64,000 bases of DNA. It comes from Benincasa hispida. Taxonomy: Eukaryota > Streptophyta > Magnoliopsida > Cucurbitales > Cucurbitaceae. The position numbers and the translations under genes are program-made. Of this stretch, positions 47,560-57,595 are shown in pieces (position 1 is the first letter of the stretch; every line of letters begins with the position of its first letter). The notes beneath the pieces were generated by a model that had not been told where the DNA came from, made no database searches, and saw nothing but the letters and a program-made list of their open reading frames with translations. Location of the stretch: contig NC_052354.1 of the NCBI RefSeq assembly GCF_009727055.1, positions 54,801,617 through 54,865,616 on the forward strand, read 5' to 3'.

Positions 47560-49251
47560 TCTACTTGGATGACTTATGGATTACATTCTAAAGAAGGAGT
47601 GTCCAGATGGTTTATATGTGTTTCTTCTATAGAGATACAAACAGAATGGGCAAATATGCCCAGCCCTTCCATAGTAGTGACAAACCCATTTCTTCTTAGT
47701 TCTACTGATCACAGGATTTGACATTGACATAGGGTCATTTGGTTCAAGTTCAGACTTATGCGGCTATTGGGCAAGAACAAAAATAATTTTTCAAGAGGAA
47801 GACTCAACTTTATGAACAGGATTCCCATGTCTACTGCAATTTTCTTTCCTATGGTAAGAATCTTGTTAAGATCATCAGTCCCTGAGTTTAACATGCGCAC
47901 AAACTTGGACATTGACTCCAACTGTAGTTGAGAGGACTTTAACTCCTTCTTTAATTCAGAGATTGTGCTCAGAAGATGGTTGTTGTCCTCAATCAGTTTC
48001 TAAATTCTCTAAATTTGATCTTTATGATGCTCCAAGGCAAGTAGATCTTCCTCCCACCTTTCATAAACTTCTTCAAGAGATAGGTTTCCAAATTGAGAAA
48101 CATTTGACTGGATTCGTAACATACTTCATTCATCTTCACGTTAGAGATACTGTCCACTGCAGATTCATCAACTAATGTGCAACCAATCAAAGCTCGAATC
48201 TCATCATCAAATTCATTACTTATGTCTGAATCATCATCTGATGTCATAGCAGAGTACCCTTTATTCTATCTCCTCAGATAAATGAGATATTTTACTTGAA
48301 AATACCCAAGCCTTCACATTCTCATCATCTGAAATTACGATCCCTACCAATTTGACTATTGTTCATTCCTCATTCATTTTCTCTTTTACTACCAATTGGT
48401 TTAGAACTTTTATGCATATTAGGATTAATGTTACCATGTTGTCTCTGACACGAGGTGAGTTGTAAGGACCAGGTAACTTATTCAACTGTTTTAGAACTTT
48501 GCCAAATAGTTTGGTTAACAATGAAAGTGTATCTGCAAGATTTTCTTCATTATCTTTCTCTTTGCCTTAAGATAATTCATCATTTGTAATTCATCATTTA
48601 TCAGTTTTTTCATCAAGTGTCAATTCCAAAGTGCGTAGGGATCTAAATAGTTCGTCTAGTTCATAGTGGAAATATCATTTGCTTCTTCATTGAACATCAC
48701 TTTCATGTCAAACCTCTTTGGTAAAGATCGAAGAATCTTCCGAACCAATTTTTCTTCAGATATTTCTCACTCAAAGCAAAAGATTCATTAGCAATATCCA
48801 GAATGAATACGTTAAAATTAGTTATTGCTTCTTCCTCCATCATCTTTAGATATTCAAACTTTAAAGTTAAGATTTGTAGGTGAGAAATTTTTACTTTAGA
48901 AGTCCCTTCATGGGCAACCTCCGGGATTTTCCAAGCCTCTTTGGCAGAGATACAAGTATTGATAAGACGAAAGATGTTCTTATTGACCCCATTAAAGATG
49001 GCGTTTAGAGCTTGCAGATTTCCTAAGAAGGCCTCATCCTCTGATTTGGTTCAGTCTTTCTCTAGTTTGTAAATGGCTTTGCCACTTTCATCCGTAGTTT
49101 GTGGATGTGTCCATCCGGTCACAACCGCTTTCCAAGTCTTATTATTAATAGACTTGAGGAAAGCTGTCATCTTCGCTTTCCAATAAGAATAGTTAGTCCC
49201 ATATAGCACAGACGGTCTAGTCGTAGATCCACCTTCTCTAATTGGTTCCAT
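47560..49251 (-). pseudogene. Copia gag of element B
   Basis: The start ATG is at 49251 (MEPIREGG). The N-terminal domain reads LYGTNYSYWKAKMTAFLKS, then WTHPQTTDE, a copia gag N-terminus. Acidic and coiled-coil-like parts lie near 48247-47993 (DDDSDISNEFDDEIRAL). A zinc knuckle at 47682-47641 reads C-x2-Y-x4-H-x4-C, so its second Cys is replaced by Tyr. Stops and frameshifts are present throughout (for example near 49040, 48560 and 48280). Element D separates it from protease. Confidence 0.8.
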
Positions 49252-49289
49252 AGGAGAGAGCAAAAAGGACAAAAAAAATGACAGTAGAA

Positions 49290-49306
49290 CCCACTTTGAT
49301 ACCAAT
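49290..49306 (-). other. Primer-binding site of element B
   Basis: On the minus strand TTGGTATCAAAGTGGGT lies directly after the 5' LTR. TGGTATCA-AG matches the initiator-Met tRNA type site of copia elements. Confidence 0.8.
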
Positions 49307-50030
49307 TGAAAAACACGGACAATTAAGTTATAAGACCACAATGTCAGTCATGAAACTGCTGACGAAAGAACCAACACATAGAGATAAAGGGAGAGAAAAC
49401 AACACACAAAATGTTAACCCAATTTTCGATGTAACTTCACCTACATCTGGGGGGCTAAGAGCCCAATTAAAAAGGAGTATCAATGATGCTCAAAGGTTTA
49501 TAGATAAACTAGTTATCTGATAGATACACTATCATGTGTTACAATGAACCGAAGACAAGTATTCTATCTAGGCTCCCCTAGACTTCGTATTGTTTGTCAC
49601 ATGATCTTGACCCATGTCATGCTCCCCCTGAACACCAGGCTTCTCGCTTTTTGATCTTGTAAGTTTAAGCTCCCCATAAACTTAATGCTCCTTGTCAAAA
49701 GTCACAAAGACAATGTCAATAGGGATGACAATGCTTTTCTCTTTTTTACAACAAAAAACATGATACGGTGTTGTACATCGAAAGAACAGTCTCTCCATAA
49801 AAAATAAAAAAATAAAAAAAGACACCTACCGCAACAACTTCAAACACTTCCTTTTATATCACAACCCAAAAATGGAATAAACGAAAAAGGAAACCAGCGC
49901 CATAACAAAAAAGGTAAAAGAATAAAAACATTCCAAAAGAGCACCAAAGCACCAAAAAACTGAAGTCATAAAGAAGAAGGTCAACATTTCAATAAAAGAA
50001 AATTTGTAGGCCAACTAGCTGCAATAGCAA
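49307..50030 (-). repeat. 5' LTR of element B
   Basis: Partner of 35446-36165. Similarity to the left copy goes on for about 45 bases past the LTR border, through a CTCCCCCTTT tract, to about 50075. This is not expected for the outside of a 5' LTR; see findings. Confidence 0.8.
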
Positions 50031-50099
50031 GCTCCCCCTTTGGTAGAAACATTTTATTTTATTAGCAAACAATAAATGACTCTACCAACTTCTTCAAAG

Positions 50100-50495
50100 T
50101 GAGAAAAAGAAGCACTAACAAAACAAAACCCCAAGAATCACAAAAAAATCGCAGCGCAGGCAGTGTGCCACTCCATTGGAAGAGTGCAGGCACCAAACAA
50201 AGGATAACACCTAGGCATCCTTTGATAAGAACTCGATCTCCTTCACAAACCTGCTTAACTTAGACAAATCCTGATACTTATGCAAGATGACATAAATAAG
50301 ATCAAGACAATCAGATTCAACCAAGATAGAGGGAAAAGAAGAAGAACCACAACCAAATTTAAAATAACATCGTTCAACATTTTAACCAAAGCTAAAGCTT
50401 CAAAAATCTTTATGGATCATTTCATTAGCACTTTTTCATCACAGCCCGCAAGAACTAGAGATCCAGAAGAGTCATGCACAATCCTGGGTGCGACT
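50100..50495 (-). pseudogene. RNase H-like (RVT_3 type) fragment of a non-LTR retroelement or relative
   Basis: Reading on the minus strand in two frames, the upstream part gives HDSSGSLVLAGCDEKV and KIFEALALVK. The downstream part gives LVESDCLDLIYVILHKYQDL, SRFVKEIEFLSKDA, SFVWCLHSSNGVAHCL. The order D, E, D (in DSSG, FEALAL, ESDCL) and the SNGVAH end are those of the plant RNase H-like domain at the end of LINE ORF2 and of many 'putative ribonuclease H' genes. Stops and a frameshift near 50330 break it. No RT part is adjacent. Confidence 0.7.
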
Positions 50496-50509
50496 TAAGA
50501 ATCAAACCA

Positions 50510-51378
50510 CGAAGCGTTAAAATTAACGCACCATTAAATTAAGTACCAATCAACATAAAAACAAATATGAAAATTAGACAAAAGTGGAAAAAAAATATCT
50601 ACATTATACCGTACTATATATAAAAATTTCAAAATCCTCCTTCAACTAATCTAAGCATAACACTCAATATTCATAAAAATACATTTTACAATAAAATGGA
50701 CGGTTCAATTTTCAAACCTGCATTTTGTTATACTAAAATAATTCAAGTCACTACCAACTTAATTCTAGCTCAATTATAAGAGATAAGTTAAACTTGAATC
50801 TAGGTAAATGGTATCACTTTTTATAGTCATTTAGAACCAAATGGATGAGACTGGACATAAGTCAGCAAAGAAAACCAAACTAAATAATGGATGAGACCAG
50901 GGTCAAAGCTACACTCCATGACCTAAATGAGCCTGAGTAAGAGTGGGTTCTACTAAACATGCTCGCCATCGACTCTTTACCAAATGGGACATGAAAAATC
51001 ATGCTCGGACTTGAGGGATCCAAGGGTTAGACATGTCCGCAATCGACTTTCATTTAAGTAAATCCTTATGACTTCATTCGAATTAAGTTTATTCACCACT
51101 CTTAAATCCTTTTGATTATTGCATTTCTGGATCATTCTGTAATTTAAGCATCAAAGTGCACAAATCTTCTCCATTTACTTGTCACAATAAAATATACTAA
51201 AGAAAAAACAAAAATTCTTTCACAATATAATATTCAATTTTTCTCTCTCTCTAGAAAATTACACACCACCAACAAAGTTTCTTCTTTTCCAATTATCTCA
51301 TTCATCCATTAAACTAATTTCTTCTCCTTTCCTTCTTTTTTTTTTTTTTCTCTCTTAAGCCAATAATCATTAAAAATC
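50510..51378. other. Intergenic, upstream region of the 51379 gene
   Basis: AT-rich sequence without coding support. The last 140 bases hold pyrimidine-rich stretches (CTCTCTCTCT near 51242, a long T tract near 51340), typical of plant 5' UTRs. A weak TATA-like CAATATAATATT lies near 51220. Confidence 0.5.
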
Positions 51379-51862
51379 ATGTCTTCTTCAATCTTGAGCT
51401 CCCAATCCATGGCTATGGCTTTTGCAGCTCTCTCAGGAACCGTCATCGTTATCCTTTCCTTCTGCCTCCATAAATCCGACCCCTCAATTTCTTCTGGTAA
51501 GCAATTTCCATCTTTTTTTAATTAAAAAAACCCACACAAAATTTCTTCAAAAATTTTATTTTCTAATTATTTTTTTTGGTTTTTTTCCCTTCTTTGAAGT
51601 GGTGAAGAAGAAAGAGATGGAGAAGAAGAAGAAAGGAAGGAAAAGAGTTCATTTTGCTGATGATTTGGCCATTTTTGGAACTGAAGAACTGCAGATAAAA
51701 AAAGGCTTAATTTTGGGTTCTTCGCCGCCGCCGGGAAGAGGTCCGGCGCGGCGTTTGACAAGCACCGGTGGAGGAGGCGGCGGAATGCCGGCAAATAGAG
51801 TGGCGCTGTATAATGGAATCTTAAGGGATCGTTTGGTTCACAGGATAGCATATTCTCTTTAA
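51379..51862 (+). CDS. Small single-pass membrane protein, unknown function, two exons
   Basis: Exons 51379-51496 and 51600-51862 are joined over a GT..AG intron of 103 bases and give 126 aa. The start ATG (MSSSILSSQSMAMAFAAL) precedes a hydrophobic segment at residues 12-30, probably one membrane helix or signal anchor. Exon 2 codes a strongly basic stretch (KKKEMEKKKKGRKR, about 41-54), then VHFADDL, a Gly-rich linker, and the C-terminal MPANRVALYNGILRDR motif near residue 102. I recall this C-terminal motif from small uncharacterised plant proteins. KRVHF fits the RVxF docking motif of protein phosphatase 1; whether it is used is unknown. No other product fits better. The gene is outside the transposon region and looks intact. 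Confidence 0.8.
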
Positions 51863-54122
51863 TTATATATTCAACAACTTCTATTTTATTTATTTAATTT
51901 TCTCTTTCTTTTTCTTTTCTTAGTAAAAAAATGTCTATTGACATTTGATGTGTATATTCAGATTGTTTCTCCACTTGTGTACATTATCTCTTTGAGATAA
52001 GAAATTTGAACTTTTATTTCTCAAGTTGAATATTTTGTTTCTTAGAAAAAAAAAAGTTTTTAACATTTTTTTTTGGATTTTGACACTTCCAAAAAGGGTA
52101 GTTTTGTTTCTTCACGAAAATTTAAAAATTATTTTTAAATCAATAATTTTAAATTGATTATTTCATTTGAAACGAGAAAGATTTGAAATGAATATATTTA
52201 ATATTTTATGTTTGAATGATGATAAAAATGAAAAGAAAGTTAAAATTATACTAATATTTTTAACTATGATGTGTTAATTGAAAAAATTAAATTAGTAATT
52301 TACTATTCAATTCTATAATCTTGCAAAATTTGGTCATTATAGACATGACAAATTTCAAATAAAACAAGAAATTGAAATCACTCCAAGTTTTAAAAACCAT
52401 TCACTTTCTTGCCGTAATCATTACCAATAAAATTCATTTGAAATTTATTTTGATTTAAAATCTCTAAAAAATCATCTAGTTCCAAATATACCGTAAATGA
52501 GGTTGAATAGTTNNNNNNNNNNNNNNNNNNNNGGGGGTTTTATAGGATTTAAGGCTTTGCTAGTTGAAATTTTAATTTTCTAAAAAATATTTTTATTAAC
52601 AATAATGAAATAGATTTTAGAAACTAAAATATTTAAGTTTTGACCATTATAGAAGAATAAGTATAATAGTAAAAGAAACCAAACAAAACATTAGAAAACG
52701 TCAATGCAGGTAAATCTGAAACGCACTCAAAATGTATGGAATGAGATTTTTATTAAAAAAATATACTTTTGGTCATTTTAATCGTTTTATAATAATTTAT
52801 TTTATACAACGAAACTTTTAAAATACTGAGATAAAACGAATTCAAAACCATATTCAAGTTGTAAAGCAATTGAATAATACAAAAGGGCAATTCCATTTAA
52901 AGAAAGCAATCACATTCACAACAAGTGGCAACAAAAATCCAACATTAAAAGATTATGTCTTTCTACTTTAAAATTTAATAAAATAAATTCTTTTAAAATA
53001 TGAGCTAAAATGTAACATCAATTTGAAATATATGAAAGTCCCATCCTTTGTTTTTCTCACTTCATATTGAAGATGATGGTTTACTTATTTATTTATTTTT
53101 TCTTTTTCATTCTTTGTGTAGATTTTTTTACCATAAATTTATAGAATTTGGTATATTAATTGAATGGAAGATCGAATCATCAACATTCAAATTAACTTGT
53201 TCATTGTTTTGTAATTTTCAAATAAAACATTAAAATTAGTTTGTTCGTTGCTTTGTAATTTTTCAAATAAAACATTATCAAGAGAAGTCTTATCACACTC
53301 GTTAAAAAAGAAAAAGAAGTTATATATATCCTACTTTTAATAAAACTCCCACCTATATAATTCATTCATCACAATATCTTAATTACAACATGAATTACTT
53401 ATCGTCCAAACAAAAAATAAAATTTATTGTTCCACTCACTCTAAGGCGAGTGAGAGAACTCTTCTCCTTATGATTTTTTCCTATGACTTGTATTATTAAT
53501 AATATTTTTATTTTTTGTTTGGTTTGGTGTGTATGTTGGGTCGTTTTAGTGTTCTAATTGTAACTATGATATTCTCTCTTTGTTTGTGCTTTAACCTCAT
53601 ACTCCTATACCTCTTTTTTATTTGTGATTTAAATTTTTGGTTGCTAACACATTAGTATATCTTGAGTTATACCCGTTTTTGTAGATATTAGGTCAAATTT
53701 GTGATATCATTACTGACCTGAGTATAATTAAATTGACATAAAAAATTGACAATGTCCTTGTAATATAAGGTAATTTTTAAGTGACATTAAAAAACAAATA
53801 AATAAAGTTTTCAAAAGAAAATAATAAATAATTTATATGAAAAGGAGGAGGAGGAGAAGAAGAAAAAGATGAACACGGTTTCGGTTTGTTAATGTAAACT
53901 GCTATTAACGGTACGAAATTACTGATTATTAACTGGAGCTGGTAAAGTTTCAATGGAAGTCACAATCATAATAATTTCCTATCAAATCATACCTTGTTTA
54001 TCCAATTCTATCCTGTATTAGGGATTTTTCGATTCGATTTCGATTTTCCCTTTTCCATTTTTCGATTTCGATTTCGGCATGTTTCTGTGTTTTGATGTTT
54101 GTAATTTGATTTTTCGCCGAAT
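51863..54122. other. Intergenic, with an assembly gap
   Basis: AT-rich sequence. No gene, LTR or RNA was recognised apart from the N run. The last 250 bases before 54123 have repeated TCGATTTCGATTT words and are the probable promoter and 5' UTR of the next gene. Confidence 0.5.
52513..52532. other. Assembly gap, 20 N
   Basis: A run of 20 N followed by GGGGG. The round number suggests a placeholder, so the true size is unknown. Confidence 0.98.
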
Positions 54123-56425
54123 ATGGTGACGCGAGAGAGCTGGATTTCTGTCTGGATCGATCGACTTCTCTCTTGTTTGGGGTAACTTCTCTCGTTGTGT
54201 TAATCACCTCATTTCTGTTCATATTAAGGTTTTTGTAATTGTTTGATAAATTTATAATCATTTTTATGCTACCTAATTGAAACGGGTAGAAATTTAAACG
54301 CTGTTCTGGATTTCCTGGAATTGATTAAACTTGTTCGTTTGGGGGAGTTTTTCTGCCTTGTTGCTTGGAAAATAGATGCAGTTGTATGAATCCATTATAT
54401 ATTGTTCTGATGATTGTCATTGTTATTTGAGTGGTTCTAATTTGGAGAGCTGTTTTAACTGATGATATGAAAGATGATATTTCCTTCCTTCATGGAGTGA
54501 TGAGTGAGTTTGTTGTACAAATACTTTCAGCTTCTCTTATGAATAGGTAGGAGCTTTAATTATTTATCTTCTTTTGGAGATTCTTTTTTAATTGGGAGAT
54601 TGTATCTATAGACAGAATTTCTTAATCTGCAATTAAGGAACCTTGGAAGTAAAAGAAATACCAGTTGGTTCTTAGTAAGTGTTCAGCTCTAAAAACAGAA
54701 GGGGATAATGGTAGCTTCATTTTCCTTCCATGAATTTAACCTCTATAATGATAGATTAATGTCAGAATGGACATATTTAAGTGAAAATTTGGATATTACA
54801 GGAAACAGAATCCATCATAATCCAAGCAAAAATATAACCGGAATTTTCTTCGTCTTGGCAATTTCCTGACCTATTGAAGATGGACGCTAGATATATCTCT
54901 AAGTATATGGTAGAAGCTCAAAGCTCTTAGATTAAAAGGATGAGTAGTTGTTTGCATCAATCCCAGTAGTAAGCTTCTTAGACCTGAGTAGTTCTGGATT
55001 TTGGAGTGCAAGTTTTCAGAGGGCCAAAAGAGTAGCTAGTGGTGAACATGGTCTATGCATATATCCTTAATTTATCAACTGATTGATTGTTTATCTTTCT
55101 TCAGTTCACTAAATTAGTTCATCTCTCTGTTATAATTTATGTTTCATTGTCATTGTTTGGGTCCATGACATCGAGGGTTCGTCTTCCAGAGTTATATATT
55201 GGAAAATGATCTGCATACTTGGTTTGTTTCAAACTTCACTGGGGTCCCAGAACTTAACCATGTTATTGAATTCTCGTCTCGACTTAAAAGTATGATGAGA
55301 GACAATTAGAAATGGCAGTATTGTGATGTTCATGTATGTGCATTTATCATTACTTAAGCTATTACTTGTCTGTTGTGGAGTTATTTTGTCCTTAGTTTTC
55401 AACATGCCTCTAAAAGAGGAAGTGTTTGTTTTGGTAGGGGCATCAAACCTGCACCTGCCATCTCCGGGAATAATCTGAATTCTAGGATGCCAAGCATGTC
55501 AGATGATTTTTGGAGTACAAGCACATGTGATCCAGACGAGATGCTTACGCTTCAATCTCGACAGAATTCATTTATCAGCACAACAAACCACAACTCTAAT
55601 CATGGAGGTGGCACTGACAATTTAAGAAATCATTCTGACTTTGTAAATCATGGTAAGCTTAAAGTTCATTATTCACTGCTTGTTGGAAAGTAAAAGAGGC
55701 ATTCCTTTGTTTACACGTCCATTCTTCATCAAGCGTTAGTATCAATACTTCTTTAGCTGCTTTAGTCTGGTTTAAACTAAATCCATTTATGTCCATGAAA
55801 AATTAAAGTTAGTTACAAGTTTTTATTTCAAATTGCAGGGTTTGTTCTTTGGACTCAGACCAGGCTTCGATGGGTTGGAAATTGTGTGCCTGCTAAACGA
55901 ACTAAAAAAAATCACCTTACAGGATTAAGGTGAGTCTAATTTTTCCACAGATACGTACTTGTTCATGCCGTCAAACCTTGCTGTTATATGCGTCTACATG
56001 CTTGTAATGCAAATGAAATCCCTCTCTGCCAATATTTCAAGTAATCGATGAATATTTTTTTATTACATTCTTTAGTTGTCGGAAAATTTGGGTCATCAAA
56101 AATCAGGCAGAAGGTTTTTTGAATAGAAGCACACATGCATTTTGGAAACTCAAATTCCCTGAGGATTTAGTTGTTTTCAAATTTTTTATCCCTACCATAT
56201 TGCTTGGTTTCTGTTTACAGTTGGTATATGACTAAAGAACTCTTGCTGGAAAGCAAAAAGCCTTACCATCGACGCATACCTTTATCCGTAAGTCTGCTCT
56301 TGTATTCTGATGTTTCAACTACACATTCGAATCCTCTGCTTTGAATATTTAAACCATGATATAATTAACAGGAAATGGTAGACTTTCTAGTAGAAGAATG
56401 GGAAGAAGAAGGGCTGTATTATTGA
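54123..56425 (+). CDS. DUF4050 / Gag1-like clamp domain protein, five exons
   Basis: Exons 54123-54181, 55396-55652, 55839-55929, 56221-56287 and 56372-56425 keep one frame over four GT..AG introns and give 175 aa. The best-conserved parts are SMSDDFWSTSTCD (exon 2), FVLWTQTRLRWVG (exon 3), SWYMTKELLLESKKPY and RRIPLS (exon 4), and EMVDFLVEEWEEEGLYY (exon 5). Together they are the pattern of the plant family with the DUF4050/Gag1-like clamp domain, whose biochemical role is not established. The first exon (MVTRESWISVWIDRLLSCLG) was chosen because its phase-2 donor fits the exon 2 acceptor exactly; it has no other support, so the N-terminus is less sure than the rest. Length is usual for the family. 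No damage is seen. Confidence 0.85.
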
Positions 56426-57254
56426 GCCAGTCAATTGGAAAAACCATCACCCTGTGCATACACTATCTTTGTGACTTTTTTTTTTTTCTTTTCGTGTTTC
56501 GGAGTTCAATTCAACGGCTTCCATATTAACTTGGAATCAATTTGATACAAGTTAACATACAAAATGACACCATTGGTTTGCTAACGTTTTCGATGTTGGT
56601 CCATTGGAGATCTCTTAGGGGAAGGGCAAGTGTGAAGTAACACAAAATTGAAGATCTTCCGAGTGACCGGCGAGCTAAATGGTAAGGCCCCCATATACTT
56701 TATACATACATATCAAACTTTCTTCATCAGTAGTTTAATATATTCAGAAGCATCAACTTTGCAGTGTGTTTGATGCGATGTTGATGATTGACTTGTAATT
56801 GATTTCAAAGGATAGATATATTAATCTCTCTAAAACAAACTCTTCCTTTGTTTTGAATTCTGATAATATTGAGCTTGATTTTGTGGTGATATTGCTGTCA
56901 ACTGTGTTGGATGATAGAGAGAAAATAATAGACAAATCTATCCCTCATTGTCTTTTTGTCTGGTGGTTGTGCCATTAAAAGACTATAAATTTTTAGGGGT
57001 TTATGGTTGGAGATGCAAAGATGCTTTTCAAACTCTTTTTCAGAAGAGAATACTTACTGTTTCAAGGATATGGACCCTACCTTTTGATTAGAAATTTTAT
57101 CTCCCATTCTGATAATAGAGAATGTAGGTAGGAGAAAATAGAATAAATTTTTTGGTGGCATAACTATTATCACTAAAAATATGTTCTTGCTGAGTCATAA
57201 TGAGGGAGAATGTTCTTTGATTTGACTTTCAATGGTTGATACTTGATATATATT
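56426..57254. other. 3' UTR and intergenic
   Basis: The 3' UTR of the preceding gene probably ends within the first 300 bases, but I see no clear polyadenylation signal. The rest is AT-rich with no gene. Confidence 0.45.
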
Positions 57255-57262
57255 ATAATCTT

Positions 57263-57587
57263 GGGAAAATATTGCAAAAACTACCCTAAAATATGACGAT
57301 AGTTGCAATTATGTCATAAAACTTTCAATTGTAAAAATTGAGCTCTTAAACTTATACAAATGTTAAAATTGGTATGTGAAACTTATATAATTGTAGAAAT
57401 TGTAACAATTGTATAAGTTTGAAGGTTCAATTTTTATCATTTAAAGGTCAATTTTTACAACTATTATAAGTTTGAGAGTCCAGTTTTAACACTTATATAA
57501 GTTTGAAGACTCAATTTTTACGATTGAAAGTGAGTGTGTATTTGCAATTGTCATTATACTTTAGGGGCGTGTTTTGCAATTTGTTCA
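57263..57587. mobile_element. MITE with long imperfect inverted repeats, TSD ATAATCTT
   Basis: The 325-bp element starts GGGAAAATATTGCAAAAACT and ends with the near reverse complement (GTGTTTTGCAATTTGTTCA). The arms pair imperfectly for about 100 bases ('caattgtaaaaattgag' against 'ctcaatttttacgattg'). ATAATCTT stands at 57255-57262 and 57588-57595. An 8-bp target duplication fits hAT. A Mutator-like origin (9 bp) is also possible, since the GGGAAAATATTGCAAAA end resembles plant Mutator-type MITEs. It has no coding capacity. Confidence 0.85.
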
Positions 57588-57595
57588 ATAATCTT

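Larger units (their letters stand above)
35446..50030 (-). mobile_element. SIRE/Maximus-type copia element B with envelope-like ORF, minus
   Basis: The LTRs are at 35446-36165 (3' LTR) and 49307-50030 (5' LTR). Reading on the minus strand: Met-type primer site 49290-49306, gag 49251-47560, protease/integrase 42600-41400, RT-RNase H 41040-39420, envelope-like ORF 37628-36390, polypurine tracts. The envelope-like ORF after pol is the mark of the SIRE lineage. It is interrupted by element D, LTR K, a Cassandra-like LTR and an inverted duplication. No target duplication was found: ATTTG is on the left, and the right side seems rearranged. Confidence 0.85.

Noticed and set aside
55373..55693. Single-exon reading of the DUF4050 gene starting at ATG 55373
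   Set aside because: Conserved domain parts continue in three later exons with good splice sites, and the first 8 codons of this frame are best explained as intron with the acceptor at 55395.
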